This document shows positions 50,786 through 61,145 of a stretch of DNA of 64,000 nt, one piece after another. Both the position numbers and the translations under genes were made by a program. Source of the DNA: Pedomonas sp051304405 (GTDB lineage Bacteria > Pseudomonadota > Alphaproteobacteria > Sphingomonadales > Sphingomonadaceae); contig NZ_JBPPGG010000002.1 of NCBI RefSeq assembly GCF_051304405.1, forward strand, positions 496,001 through 560,000, written 5' to 3'. A model generated the notes under the pieces. That model was not told the origin of the DNA. It made no database searches and saw only the letters and a list, made by a program, of their open reading frames with translations. The number at the start of each line of letters is the position of its first letter. Position 1 is the first letter of the stretch.

Positions 50786-52084
50786 TTACGCCAGCATCAG
50801 CAGCGGGTCCTCGATCAGGCGCTTGAAGGCCTGGAGGAATTCCGCACCCACTGCGCCGTCCACCGCGCGGTGGTCGCACGACAGGGTGACGCTCATCACC
50901 GTGGCAACGGCCAGCGCGCCGTCCTTGACCACCGGGCGCTGCTCGCCCGCGCCGATGGCGAGGATGCACGCCTGCGGCGGGTTGATGACGGCCTCGAATT
51001 GCTTGATGCCATACATGCCGAGGTTGGAGACGGAGAAGGTCCCGCCCTGATACTCCTCGGGGGCGAGCTTGCCGGCGCGGGCCTTCTCGGCGAGCTGGGC
51101 CACCTGCTTCGAGATCTCGGCCAGACCGAGCGAGCCGGCGTCCTTCACCACCGGGGTGATGAGGCCGCCCTCGATGGCGACGGCCACCGAGATGTCCTGG
51201 CGCTTGAACCAGTACATCTTGTCGCCCGCGAACTGCACGTTGGCGGCGGGCACCTTCTTGAGGGCCAGTGCCACGGCGCGGATCACGAAGTCGTTGACGG
51301 AGACCTTCACGCCCTCCTTCTCGAGGCGGCTGTTCAGCTCCTTGCGGACCTTGAGCAGCTGGTCGATCTCGCAATCCACCGTGAGGTAGAAGTGCGGAAC
51401 GGTCTGCTTGCTCTCCTGGAGGCGGCGCGCAATGGTCTTGCGCATGTTGGTGAGCTTGACCTCCTCGAACGGCACATCGGCCGGCGGCCCGTAGACCGGC
51501 GCGACGGGCGCGGCCGCCGGAGCCGGAGCGGCCGCCACAGCCGCCGCAGGCGCGGCAGCGCCGGGCTGGAAGGCTTCCACGTCCGCCTTGATGATGCGGC
51601 CATTGGGGCCGGAGCCCTTCACGGTCGAGAGATCGATGCCCTTCTGGCTGGCGATGCGGCGGGCCAGCGGCGAGGCCTTGACGCGGTCGCCCGCGCTGGC
51701 AGCAGCGGCAGGCGCAGCAGCAGGTGCCGGAGCAGCAGCGGGAGCCGGGGCAGCGGCAGGCGCGGCTTCGGCCTTCGGAGCGGCTTCCGCCTTGGGCGCC
51801 GGAGCAGCGCCGCCGCCCGCCTGGATGGCGTCCGCGCTCTCGCCTTCCTCCAGCAGCACGGCGATCCTGGTGCCCACGGCCACGTCTTCCGCGCCCTCGG
51901 CCACCAGAATCTTGCCGACGACGCCTTCGTCGGCCGATTCATACTCCATCGTCGCCTTGTCGGTCTCGATCTCGGCCAGCACCTGACCGGCGCTGACCTT
52001 GTCGCCCTCCTTCACCAGCCATTTGGCAAGGGTGCCCTTCTCCATGGTGGGAGACAGGGCCGGCATGAGAATGTCGATCGGCAT
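50786..52084 (-). CDS. pdhC: Pyruvate dehydrogenase E2 (dihydrolipoamide acetyltransferase)
   Basis: 432 residues. One lipoyl domain (about 1-80; lipoyl-Lys in ETDKATMEYES), a long Ala/Pro linker (about 90-135) and a peripheral-subunit-binding domain (VKASPLARRIASQKGIDLSTVKGSGPNGRI), then the catalytic domain with DHRAVDGA near the end. The core of the pdh complex. Start at 52084 gives the full lipoyl domain and has GGGGGAA upstream. It follows pdhB by 16 bp. Confidence 0.97.
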   Translation of the reverse strand: MPIDILMPALSPTMEKGTLAKWLVKEGDKVSAGQVLAEIETDKATMEYESADEGVVGKILVAEGAEDVAVGTRIAVLLEEGESADAIQAGGGAAPAPKAEAAPKAEAAPAAAPAPAAAPAPAAAPAAAASAGDRVKASPLARRIASQKGIDLSTVKGSGPNGRIIKADVEAFQPGAAAPAAAVAAAPAPAAAPVAPVYGPPADVPFEEVKLTNMRKTIARRLQESKQTVPHFYLTVDCEIDQLLKVRKELNSRLEKEGVKVSVNDFVIRAVALALKKVPAANVQFAGDKMYWFKRQDISVAVAIEGGLITPVVKDAGSLGLAEISKQVAQLAEKARAGKLAPEEYQGGTFSVSNLGMYGIKQFEAVINPPQACILAIGAGEQRPVVKDGALAVATVMSVTLSCDHRAVDGAVGAEFLQAFKRLIEDPLLMLA

Positions 52085-52100
52085 GGGTATTTCCCCCGAC

Positions 52101-53494
<1,394 letters not shown>

Positions 53495-53495
<1 letters not shown>

Positions 53496-54595
53496 CAATA
53501 CGTCTCCACCAATACGTCAGTGTACAGCTCGGAAGGATCGGGCTCGGGCGAAGTCTGGGCGAAATCGGCCGCTTCGGCCACGATCGCCCGCACTTCCTTG
53601 TCGATCGCCTTCAGCTCGTCCTCGGTGATCTTGCCCGATTCCAGCAGACGGCGCTTGCAGCCCTCGATGGGGTCGGACTGTTCGCGCACCTGCTCCACTT
53701 CCTCCTTGGAGCGGTACTTGGCCGGGTCGGACATGGAGTGGCCGCGATAGCGGTAGGTCTTCATCTCGAGGAGGATCGGACCGTTGCCGCCGCGCACCCA
53801 CTCGACCGCCGTGTTGGCCGCGCCGCGCACGTCCAGCACGTCCATGCCGTTCACCTGGATGCCGGGGATACGGAAGCTCTCGCCGCGCCGGAACAGCTGA
53901 TCCTCGGCCGAGGCGCGGTTGACGCTGGTGCCCATGGCGTACTGGTTGTTCTCGATCACGAAGATGACCGGGAGCTTCCACAGCTCCGCCATGTTGAAGG
54001 ATTCGTAGACCTGGCCCTGGTTGGCCGCGCCGTCACCGAAGTAGGTGACGCACAGGCCGCCATCGCCCTTGTACTTGTGCGCGAAGGCCAGACCCGCGCC
54101 GAGCGACACCTGCGCGCCGACAATGCCGTGGCCGCCGTAGAAGCCGTGCTCGACGGAGAACATGTGCATGGAGCCGCCCTTGCCGCGGGAAATGCCGCCG
54201 GCGCGCCCCGTGAGTTCCGCCATCACCGCCTTGGAGTCGATGCCGCAGGCCAGCATGTGGCCGTGGTCGCGGTAACCGGTGATGATGCTGTCGCCCTTCC
54301 GGAGCGCGGACTGGATGCCGACGACAACCGCTTCCTGGCCGATGTAGAGGTGGCAGAAGCCGCCGATGAGGCCAAGGCCATACATCTGGCCCGCGCGCTC
54401 CTCGAACCGGCGGATGAGCAGCATATCGCGGTAATACTGCTTCAGCTCCTCAAAGCTGGCCTTGTAGGGCTCTGGATAGTCCGGGGTCGGAATGCGGCTG
54501 GTTCGCAGCGCGTCCGTCTCCTCCCGACGGTTCCGGCCCTTCCCTTTCTGCTTACCACCGGCGTTTGCTGCTCCGGTGTCGGGCGATGGCGACAT
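53495..54595 (-). CDS. pdhA: Pyruvate dehydrogenase E1 alpha
   Basis: 366 residues. Thiamine-diphosphate motif GDGAANQGQVYESFNMAELW, with YRDHGHMLACGID and the phospho-loop region YRYRGHSMSDPAKYRSKEEV. Decarboxylates pyruvate and passes the hydroxyethyl group to lipoate. The GTG at 54601 abuts the GGAGG; the ATG at 54595, eight bases beyond it, is the better start. First gene of the operon pdhA-pdhB-pdhC-cupin-lpdA. A 16-bp perfect palindrome sits 18 bp upstream. Confidence 0.97.
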
Positions 54596-54613
54596 AATCA
54601 CCCCTCCACTTGT

Positions 54614-54629
54614 AACCGAACGTTCGGTT
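54614..54629. promoter_or_regulatory. Perfect 16-bp palindrome in the pdhA leader
   Basis: AACCGAACGTTCGGTT is its own reverse complement. Immediately upstream of the pdhA ribosome-binding site, it would cover the promoter or start region, the classic place for a repressor. Architecture fits a TetR-type or similar dimeric regulator; the protein is not known. Confidence 0.7.
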
Positions 54630-54814
54630 TGTTTCTAAATCGTCTCATCGTTGTTAGCCCAGCAATAGAGCCGCGCCAAGGAATTTTCACAACCAAGCTT
54701 TGAAGGATGCCTTGGCTGACAGAGAGAACGCAGGGAATGATGTTGGGTCGCAACAGCGAATTACAAGGGATATTCAAGCCGATAGCAAACAATCGGAACG
54801 ATGCCCGCGTCCAC

Positions 54815-54852
54815 AAAAAAAGAGGGCGCCCATCGCGAACGATGAACGCCCC
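54815..54852 (-). terminator. Intrinsic terminator after the esterase gene
   Basis: GGGCGCCCATCG - CGAA - CGATGAACGCCC stem (54824-54835 with 54840-54851) followed on the minus strand by a T-run (T7 at 54815-54821). 55 bp downstream of the stop at 54907. Confidence 0.85.
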
Positions 54853-54866
54853 ACGGTGGGAAGTCA

Positions 54867-54876
54867 GGGGGGGGGG
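54867..54876. repeat. Ten-base G homopolymer
   Basis: G10, flanked by AAGTCAGG on each side, downstream of the esterase gene. In a non-coding position; slippage here would not change a protein. Confidence 0.8.
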
Positions 54877-54906
54877 AAGTCAGGAAGGGAAAGTCTTGCG
54901 GCGCGC

Positions 54907-55632
54907 TCAGGCGGCCATGGCCTGCGCGCCCTCGCCCGCCAGCAGCCAGTCCCGCAGCAGGCGGGCGGTCGCCACGGGCTGCTCAAGCGGCGGCAGATGC
55001 CCGCATTCGGGCAGGATATGCAGCGTCGAGTCCTTGATGCCCTCGTGCATGACCCGGGCCTGCGCGACAGGCGTCGTCACATCGTCCGCGCCCACCACCA
55101 CCATGGTCGGCACCCGGATCGACGCGAGCGTCGGGCGCGAGTCCGGGCGGCCCAGAATGGCGGTCTGCTGGCGCACGAACGCCGCGCCGCCGACGCGCTG
55201 CGCCATGTCGCACACCTCGTCGCCCACCGGGCCGTCCACATGGCGGGCGTGGACAAGCTGGGGCAACATGCGCTTGGTCACGCCCATGAACTTGCCGACC
55301 CTCAGGGAGTCGATGCTCGCCCGGCGCAGGGCGGCGCGCTTGGGCGAGTCCGGCGCGGCGCTGGTGTCGAACAGGGCCAGACGCGTCACCCGCTCGGGCT
55401 GCTGGCGCATGATCTCGAACGCCACGTAGCCGCCCATGGAGAGCCCGGCGAGCGCAAAGCGCGGCGGCGCGGACGCCAGCACCCGTGCCGCCATGCCCGC
55501 CACGCTGTCGTCCTGCGTCAGGTCGGCGATGAGAGGGTCGGCAATGTCCTTGAGCGCCTCGGCCTGACGACGCCACAGGCGCTCGTCGCACAGCAGGCCG
55601 GGCAGAAACACCAGGGGGAGTGAACGGGTCAT
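54907..55632 (-). CDS. Alpha/beta hydrolase (esterase/lactonase-like)
   Basis: 241 residues from the ATG at 55632, which has GGAGG upstream. Alpha/beta hydrolase fold: LVFLPGLLCDERLW oxyanion region, nucleophile elbow GLSMGGYVAF, catalytic Asp near VVVGADDVTTP, and His in PECGHLPPLEQP. Substrate unknown. It is divergent from a LysR regulator with 113 bp between, suggesting regulated expression. Confidence 0.88.
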   Translation of the reverse strand: MTRSLPLVFLPGLLCDERLWRRQAEALKDIADPLIADLTQDDSVAGMAARVLASAPPRFALAGLSMGGYVAFEIMRQQPERVTRLALFDTSAAPDSPKRAALRRASIDSLRVGKFMGVTKRMLPQLVHARHVDGPVGDEVCDMAQRVGGAAFVRQQTAILGRPDSRPTLASIRVPTMVVVGADDVTTPVAQARVMHEGIKDSTLHILPECGHLPPLEQPVATARLLRDWLLAGEGAQAMAA

Positions 55633-55692
55633 CGGAGCACCTCCGAGCGTCAATATCAGTGTCGCCACGCAGGAAAGATGACTCTCCCAACC

Positions 55693-55707
55693 ATATTCGT
55701 CCAATAT
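55693..55707. promoter_or_regulatory. LysR-type box between esterase and LysR gene
   Basis: ATATT-CGTCC-AATAT, a 5-5-5 inverted repeat that contains the LysR T-N11-A core (T55694, A55706). A second 5-5-5 repeat GGTAT-TGGAG-ATACC lies at 55729-55743, overlapping the ribosome-binding site of the LysR gene. Confidence 0.6.
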
Positions 55708-55745
55708 ATGATACGGCCGATTGTGATAGGTATTGGAGATACCAG

Positions 55746-56672
55746 ATGGAGCTGCGCCATATCCGCTACTTCCTCGCCGTGGCGGAGGAAGGCAATTTCA
55801 CCCGGGCCGCCGCACGGGTGGGCATTGGCCAGCCGCCGCTCAGCCAGCAGATCCGCGATCTGGAACAGGAGATTGGCGCGGCCCTGTTTCACCGGGTGCC
55901 CCACGGGGCGGAGCTGACCGAGGCCGGCCGCGCCTTCCTTGAGGCGGTGCGCACCATGCCGGACCAGGCCCGCGCCGCCATCCGCAGCGCCCAGCGCGCC
56001 GCACGCGGGGAGACCGGCATCCTGCGGGTGGGCTTCACCGGCTCGGCCGTGCTCAACACCGTGGTGCCCGCCTCCATCCGCGCCTTCCGGCGCAGCTTTC
56101 CCGACGTGGACCTGACGCTGGACGAGCGCAACAGCAACGGCCTGGTGGCGGGCCTACGCGACGGCAGCCTCGACCTGGCGTTCCTCCGCCCCGGCGCGAT
56201 CGACGGGGAGGACATTCAGGCCCACCCCTTCCCCGACGAACCGCTGATCGCCGCCCTGCCCCTCGCCCGCGCCGCGGCCCTTGAGGACGACCAGCAGGAA
56301 ATCCACCTCGCCAGCCTGCACGCAGACCCCTTTATCCTGACGCCCAAGCCCATCGGCCCCACCCTGTTCGACGCGGCGGCCAATGCCTGCCGCGAGGTGG
56401 GCTTCGAGCCGATCATCGGCCAGCCCGCGCCGCAGATCGTCTCGGTGCTCTCGCTCGTCGCGGCGGAGCTGGGGGTCTCGCTGGTGCCCGCGTCCATGCG
56501 GCAGCTGGCCGTCACCGGCGTTGCCTATCGCAATCTCGCCGATGTCAAACCGGTGGCGCGGCTGGCGCTTGCTCACATGCGCGGCAGCCTGCCCGCCATT
56601 GCCCGCAACTTCCTTGATCTGTCACGCCGGCAGGCCAAGGCCGCCACCGGCGAGGCGGCGGACGCGTCCTGA
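55746..56672 (+). CDS. LysR-family transcriptional regulator
   Basis: 308 residues. N-terminal winged HTH (about 1-60: LRHIRYFLAVAEEGNFTRAAARVGIGQPPLSQQIRDLEQEIGAALF) and a type 2 periplasmic-binding ligand domain (LRVGFTGSAVLNTVVPASIRAFRRSFPDVDLTL). Close in style to BenM/CatM-like regulators of aromatic or small-ester metabolism. Start ATG 55746 with GGAG upstream. Probable target: the divergent esterase. Confidence 0.9.
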   Translation: MELRHIRYFLAVAEEGNFTRAAARVGIGQPPLSQQIRDLEQEIGAALFHRVPHGAELTEAGRAFLEAVRTMPDQARAAIRSAQRAARGETGILRVGFTGSAVLNTVVPASIRAFRRSFPDVDLTLDERNSNGLVAGLRDGSLDLAFLRPGAIDGEDIQAHPFPDEPLIAALPLARAAALEDDQQEIHLASLHADPFILTPKPIGPTLFDAAANACREVGFEPIIGQPAPQIVSVLSLVAAELGVSLVPASMRQLAVTGVAYRNLADVKPVARLALAHMRGSLPAIARNFLDLSRRQAKAATGEAADAS

Positions 56673-56690
56673 GAGAAGACGGGGAAGCCG

Positions 56691-56708
56691 GGAGGGGTCA
56701 GCCCCTCC
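56691..56708. repeat. Dispersed hairpin repeat, copy D (short)
   Basis: GGAGGGG-TCAG-CCCCTCC, followed by TGCG, in the 56-bp gap between the convergent LysR and ftsB stops. Reduced version of the hairpin core seen in copies A, B and C. Confidence 0.5.
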
Positions 56709-56728
56709 TGCGACTGGAAAACCGGAGC

Positions 56729-57049
56729 CTAGCGGCGCGGCTCCAGCATGATCACGTCCTCGTCCGGGTGGGCGAGGCCGAGATGGCGGCGGACCAGTTC
56801 GTCCGCGTAATCCGGGTCAATGTGCTCCGGCGACAGCAGCGCCACCCGATGCTCCAGCGTCTGGCGCTGCTTGCGCACCTGCTCGGCGGTCTTGGTCAGT
56901 TCGCGGATCTGGGACTCGTAAACCGTGTAAGCCCGAAGGCCATGCTCGCCCTGAAAGGTATGGTAGGCAAAGTAGCCAATGGCCACAATGCACCCGGCAG
57001 GCACAAGTGCCTGACGAATCAATGAAAAGAGGGGCGATTCCGTATCCAC
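56729..57049 (-). CDS. ftsB: Septum formation initiator (FtsB/DivIC family)
   Basis: 106 residues. Short cytoplasmic start, one membrane helix (ALVPAGCIVAIGYFAYHTF), then a coiled coil (VYESQIRELTKTAEQVRKQRQTLEHRVALL) and the conserved end (DYADELVRRHLGLAHPDEDVI). FtsB joins FtsL and FtsQ in the divisome. Next to eno, as in many alphaproteobacteria. Confidence 0.9.
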   Translation of the reverse strand: MDTESPLFSLIRQALVPAGCIVAIGYFAYHTFQGEHGLRAYTVYESQIRELTKTAEQVRKQRQTLEHRVALLSPEHIDPDYADELVRRHLGLAHPDEDVIMLEPRR

Positions 57050-57118
57050 GGGGCTAAATCAACATGCCTCTATTGTTCCGTCAAGGGATGGAATTAATCA
57101 AAGGCGCAGAATTGGCCA

Positions 57119-57154
57119 GAAAAAGCGCCGGTCCGTTTTTCCAGACCGGCGCCC
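57119..57154 (-). terminator. Intrinsic terminator after eno
   Basis: GCGCCGGTC/GACCGGCGC (57125-57133 with 57144-57152) followed on the minus strand by TTTTTCTGG. It lies 53 bp past the eno stop and separates eno from ftsB. Confidence 0.85.
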
Positions 57155-57206
57155 TTACAAGATGTGGTGTGTGATCCCGCAAGACCACACAATTCACGAA
57201 TATTAT

Positions 57207-58484
57207 TTACGCCTTGAGAATCGACCGGCCGGCATAGACCGCCGCCGTGTCCAGCTCCTGCTCGATGCGGATGAGCTGGTTGTACTTGGCGAGACGATCC
57301 GAACGGGCCAGCGAGCCGGTCTTGATCTGGCCGCAGTTGGTGGCGACGGCCAGGTCGGCGATGGTCGAATCCTCGGTCTCGCCCGAGCGGTGCGACATGA
57401 CGGCGGTGTAGCGGGCGCGGTGCGCGGTCTCGACCGCATCCAGCGTCTCCGTCAGCGAGCCGATCTGGTTGACCTTCACCAGGATCGAGTTGGCGACGCC
57501 CTTCTTGATGCCTTCGCGCAGACGGACCGAGTTGGTGACGAACAGGTCGTCGCCCACCAGCTGGCACTTGTTGCCGATGGCGTCGGTCAGCGCCTTCCAG
57601 CCGGCCCAGTCATCCTCGGCCATGCCGTCCTCGATGGAGATGATCGGGTACTTGGCCACCAGGTCCGCCAGGTAAGCGGCGAACTCGCCGGACTCGAGGG
57701 TCTTGCCCTCGCCCGCCAGCACGTACTTGCCGTCCTTGAAGAACTCGGTCGAGGCGCAGTCGAGGGCCAGGTACACGTCCTCGCCCGGCTTGAAGCCCAC
57801 CTTCTCGATCGACTTCATCACGAAGTCGATGGCGGCGGTGGTGGACGCCAGGTTCGGCGCAAAGCCGCCTTCATCACCCACGGCGGTGTTGAGACCCGCC
57901 GCCGACAGCTCCTTCTTCAGGACGTGGAAGATCTCCGCGCCCCAGCGCACGGCGTCGGCCAGCGTGTCCGCGCCGACCGGCATGATCATGAACTCCTGGA
58001 AGTCGATCGGATTGTCCGCGTGCGCGCCGCCGTTGATGATGTTCATCATCGGCACCGGCAGGGTGCGGGCCGACACGCCGCCCACATAGCGATACAGCGG
58101 CAGGCCCCGGGCCTCCGCCGCCGCCTTGGCAACCGCCAGCGACACGCCGAGGATGGCGTTGGCGCCGAGGCGGCCCTTGTTCGGGGTGCCGTCCAGATCG
58201 ATCATGATCCGGTCAAGCTGGACCTGATCTTCCGCGTCCAGGCCGGCCAGAGCGTCGAAGATCTCGCCGTTCACGGCCTCGACCGCCTGGGTCACGCCCT
58301 TGCCAAGGTAACGGCCCTTGTCGCCGTCGCGCTTCTCGACAGCTTCGTGCGCACCCGTCGACGCGCCGGAGGGCACGGCGGCGCGGCCGAACGAACCGTC
58401 TTCCAGCAGAACATCGACCTCGACGGTGGGATTGCCCCGGCTGTCCAGAATCTCCCGCCCGACGATATCCACAATGGCCGTCAT
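57207..58484 (-). CDS. eno: Enolase
   Basis: 425 residues. N-terminal SRGNPTVEVDVLL and PSGASTGAHEAVEKRDGD, metal ligands in the barrel (SIEDGMAEDDW Asp/Glu, LVGDDLFVTN), the catalytic LVKVNQIGSLTE Lys and SHRSGETEDSTIADLAV. It converts 2-phosphoglycerate to phosphoenolpyruvate in glycolysis. The start at 58484 gives the family N-terminus MTAIVDIVGREILDSRG; longer frames are not family-like. First of the eno-ftsB-pdh series. Confidence 0.97.
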   Translation of the reverse strand: MTAIVDIVGREILDSRGNPTVEVDVLLEDGSFGRAAVPSGASTGAHEAVEKRDGDKGRYLGKGVTQAVEAVNGEIFDALAGLDAEDQVQLDRIMIDLDGTPNKGRLGANAILGVSLAVAKAAAEARGLPLYRYVGGVSARTLPVPMMNIINGGAHADNPIDFQEFMIMPVGADTLADAVRWGAEIFHVLKKELSAAGLNTAVGDEGGFAPNLASTTAAIDFVMKSIEKVGFKPGEDVYLALDCASTEFFKDGKYVLAGEGKTLESGEFAAYLADLVAKYPIISIEDGMAEDDWAGWKALTDAIGNKCQLVGDDLFVTNSVRLREGIKKGVANSILVKVNQIGSLTETLDAVETAHRARYTAVMSHRSGETEDSTIADLAVATNCGQIKTGSLARSDRLAKYNQLIRIEQELDTAAVYAGRSILKA

Positions 58485-58589
58485 TTCCCATGCCCTCCGT
58501 TGGCTTCGTAGAAACTCGGGGGCACGTCTAGCGTCCAAGGCCGGTTGCGGCAAGAGATGCCGAACCGGTGATCGCCCTTAACCGCAATT

Positions 58590-58688
58590 TTGTCAGGTCA
58601 GGTTCTCTTTGTCAGGTCAGGTCATGGCGGGGACGCTTCAAGGCAAACCGGGCGCGCCTGAACGAGAATGGGCCTGAACGAGAATGGG
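58590..58688. repeat. Two local tandem duplications upstream of eno
   Basis: TTGTCAGGTCAGGT at 58590-58603 and again at 58609-58622; and a perfect head-to-tail 16-bp repeat CCTGAACGAGAATGGG at 58657-58672 and 58673-58688. No gene uses this stretch (58485-58760); it is the eno promoter region. Confidence 0.75.
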
Positions 58689-58760
58689 CGGGGCCGCGCC
58701 GTCCCTGCACGGCGGGCCCTGCCCGGTCAGATCTCATCGCAGGCGCTGATGACTCCCGGG

Positions 58761-59318
58761 TTACGGCAGCATCCAGCCGTCGTCCGTGCGGCTGAGCGTG
58801 CGCTGCACCGTCTCCCGGCCGGACTTCACATACTGCTTCAGGTCCGGATTGTTGGCCCACGGCGCGGTGACCACATGCCGGAGCAGGACCTGAGCATCGA
58901 GGAACCGCTTGGCGCCGGTGGCATATTCGCGCGTGGTGAGCACGCGGTCCACCTCGGTCTTGCCGTAGCAGAGCCTGTTGTCGCGCAGGTAGGCGCGCCC
59001 TTCCTCGCTCAGGTCAAACGCGGCCATATTCAACGGCGCGGATGCCTCCCCGGATTGGGGCGCGGAGGCTTCTGCGGACTGGGTCACGGCGCCCGGCACC
59101 AGCACGCCTTCCTTCACCAGCGCCTGGATCCACCCCGCTTCCGGCGCTTCGCTGAGGTCGGTCTGGTAGGTAACGGTAATCGGAAAACTGTCGGCAAGCT
59201 GAAGGCAAAGATCCTTCGCGTACTTGGCCTCGAAGGCCTTTTCCACCTGATCCTTCGCTCCGCAGGCCGCAAGCAAAATACACGCCGTCAGGACGCCATA
59301 AATCCCGGAACTTCTCAT
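58761..59318 (-). CDS. Putative lipoprotein, unknown
   Basis: 185 residues from the ATG at 59318 (GGAGG upstream). Lipobox LAAC with the Cys at residue 19, so a lipoprotein, followed by a helical region and a hydrophilic Ser/Ala segment (QSAEASAPQSGEASAP). No family recognised. It lies between the eno upstream region and the DUF192/cold-shock operon, on the same strand as both. Confidence 0.7.
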   Translation of the reverse strand: MRSSGIYGVLTACILLAACGAKDQVEKAFEAKYAKDLCLQLADSFPITVTYQTDLSEAPEAGWIQALVKEGVLVPGAVTQSAEASAPQSGEASAPLNMAAFDLSEEGRAYLRDNRLCYGKTEVDRVLTTREYATGAKRFLDAQVLLRHVVTAPWANNPDLKQYVKSGRETVQRTLSRTDDGWMLP

Positions 59319-59560
59319 TCTTTTCCTCCCCACGCTGTCGAATTCGACAACCCCATCGATCAGATTATTATTTTATTCTTTTTTATTTATACACCGGCAT
59401 CATTCCGGCAACAAGTCAGATCTCCGTCCCGCGCCCCCGTCAGCAAGGCCCGGCACGAGACCGAAATGACGCGCAAACGCCCCCGTCCCCGGCTGATCGG
59501 TGCGACAGCCACGCTGCCGCCCGTCACAGCCGGGCCCGGGAGATTGCCTGATCCAGGCCG

Positions 59561-60202
59561 TCAACTATGAGGTTTCCAGAAAAAGCCCGCGCCGCCCCGC
59601 CTTTGGGAGGACGTGCCTTCCTTTGGCAGTTCCGCGTGCAGAACCCGGTCACCGGGGGCAAGGCCGTGGCGCGCCGCCAAACCGCCCCCGATTTCCAGAA
59701 CCGCAATCACCGGCCCCTTGGACTGGATGGGGTCCATCGTCATCGGCTTGGCGTTGGCCTGAATGCTCTCGATGCGCCCGTCCGTTCCGATGAAGATCAA
59801 ATCGAGCGGAATATAGGTGTTCAGCATCCAGAACGACGCCCGTTGCGGCCGCCGAAAGAGAAACAACATGCCCGCATCTTCCGCCAATTCGCGGCGATAC
59901 ATGAGGCCGGTGGCGAGTTCCTCCGGCGTGCGGGCCACCTCGACGGAAAAATTGAACTGCTTTCCGGCCGCGGTCCTGATCGACAGGCCGGAGACCGGCA
60001 GCCGCTGCGGCTGTCCATCCGGCCGGGCTTCGGCGCGCGCAAAGCCGAGACTGAACCCTGGCGCGGCAACGCCCGCCCGGTCCGCATGACCTCCCGGCAC
60101 GCTATTTTCGGGCACGCCACCTCCCTGCACGACAAGGGCGAGCGCAGCAATTGCCACGCCCGCCCCCAGGGATATCCCTAACGGGGATGACTTAAACTTC
60201 AT
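59561..60202 (-). CDS. DUF192-family protein
   Basis: 213 residues. N-terminal signal or membrane anchor (LGISLGAGVAIAALALVVQ), then the DUF192 domain at about 80-200: FNFSVEVARTPEELATGLMYRRELAEDAGMLFLF, FWMLNTYIPLDLIFIG, and AVLEIGGGLAARHGLAPGDRV. Exported small proteins of this family have no known reaction. Located 21 bp after the double cold-shock gene, so co-transcribed, and it shares the pattern cold-shock protein plus DUF192 seen in many alphaproteobacteria. Confidence 0.88.
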   Translation of the reverse strand: MKFKSSPLGISLGAGVAIAALALVVQGGGVPENSVPGGHADRAGVAAPGFSLGFARAEARPDGQPQRLPVSGLSIRTAAGKQFNFSVEVARTPEELATGLMYRRELAEDAGMLFLFRRPQRASFWMLNTYIPLDLIFIGTDGRIESIQANAKPMTMDPIQSKGPVIAVLEIGGGLAARHGLAPGDRVLHAELPKEGTSSQRRGGAGFFWKPHS

Positions 60203-60223
60203 GCCCCCAACTCACGTACTGGT

Positions 60224-60793
60224 TCATGCGTCATCCACTTTTTCCACGACAACGGCCAGCGGTCCTTTCTCGCCGGATGCGATCCTGGCCTTCAAGCTCT
60301 GACCAGGGACCAGCTCCAGTATGTCCGCCCGCCGCAGCGTTTCCATGTGAACGAAGATATCCTGCGTTCCCACACCACGTGAGAGGAAGCCATACCCCTT
60401 CAACCGATTGAACCACTTTACCGTAACGGTTTCAAAATTTCCGGCCAGAGGCAGGAGCGAAAGTGGATCCGTCCTCTCGGCAACACGCTGCAAAACCGTC
60501 TCGGGATCAGGGCCGATCGCCGTCGAGAGATCCAGACTGAGGATCTTCGACGCCTGACGGCCGCGATCCCGCCTCACGGCAAGACAGGTTACCGTCGCCC
60601 CTTCAGGCAAAGTGCGACGCCCCACCTCCCGCAAAACAGTAAAGTGAACCAAGACATCTCCGCCGCCGTTAGAAGGCACCAGAAAGCCGTAACCTTTTAC
60701 GGCATCGAACCATTTTACGGTCCCGGTGACTTCTTCCCCAACGACATCGGACTGCCGGTCGAGGTTCTCCCCTCCTTGAACCCTCTCCGCCAT
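60224..60793 (-). CDS. Cold-shock protein with two CSD domains
   Basis: 189 residues from the ATG at 60793 (AAGGAA upstream). First CSD at about 20-90 (VTGTVKWFDAVKGYGFLVPSNGGGDVLVHF) and second at about 120-189 (VTVKWFNRLKGYGFLSRGVGTQDIFVHM), both with RNP1- and RNP2-type segments KGYGFL and VLVHF/IFVHM, joined by a linker of about 30. Two-domain cold-shock proteins are typical of alphaproteobacteria and bind single-stranded nucleic acid. Start of an operon with the DUF192 gene; long AT-rich leader upstream. Confidence 0.93.
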   Translation of the reverse strand: MAERVQGGENLDRQSDVVGEEVTGTVKWFDAVKGYGFLVPSNGGGDVLVHFTVLREVGRRTLPEGATVTCLAVRRDRGRQASKILSLDLSTAIGPDPETVLQRVAERTDPLSLLPLAGNFETVTVKWFNRLKGYGFLSRGVGTQDIFVHMETLRRADILELVPGQSLKARIASGEKGPLAVVVEKVDDA

Positions 60794-61037
60794 TTGGTTC
60801 CTTCCAACGCTATGCACCACAGAATTGTGCTACGACGACAATTAGCACATGTTCTCAGCGCGTCCAATTTTCAAAGTCCTGACGCGCCCGCTTTCATGGA
60901 CGCAATAATTAAACTTATCAAAGTAATCTATTGGTCGAGCGTCTGAAATCCCCCTGCCAAAACGCTTCACCAAGCCAACGGTATTAACAAAAAAACCTTT
61001 GCTAACAGTACGTTGGTCCGAAATTGGAATCATATGG

Positions 61038-61052
61038 TTAAATCAGACTTAA
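61038..61052. promoter_or_regulatory. CtrA-type box TTAA-N7-TTAA
   Basis: TTAA-ATCAGAC-TTAA fits the full CtrA binding consensus of alphaproteobacteria. CtrA is the cell-cycle regulator of that class. It is 245 bp upstream of the double cold-shock gene and 412 bp upstream of xdhC; which it would serve, if either, is unclear. Confidence 0.45.
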
Positions 61053-61133
61053 TTCAACCACTACCTGCGCCCACGGCGCCGGCGGCCGAACCCTCTACGA
61101 CCATTTTCAGCACCCCCCTTTTTGTTGCTATTA

Positions 61134-61145
61134 ACCCGATCGGGT
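61134..61145. promoter_or_regulatory. Perfect 12-bp palindrome ACCCGATCGGGT
   Basis: Perfectly self-complementary, 319 bp upstream of xdhC. Could be an operator for the molybdo-enzyme genes; the protein is unknown. Confidence 0.4.

Larger units (their letters stand above)
54596..54906. promoter_or_regulatory. Intergenic region upstream of pdhA
   Basis: 311 bp. It holds the pdhA promoter and Shine-Dalgarno (GGAGG at 54604-54609), the palindrome at 54614-54629, and the terminator of the esterase gene (54815-54852). A G10 homopolymer is at 54867-54876. Confidence 0.5.

Noticed and set aside
60842..61033. 63-codon minus-strand ORF upstream of the double cold-shock gene
   Set aside because: No Shine-Dalgarno, poor codon use for this genome, no family; lies in the regulatory gap.
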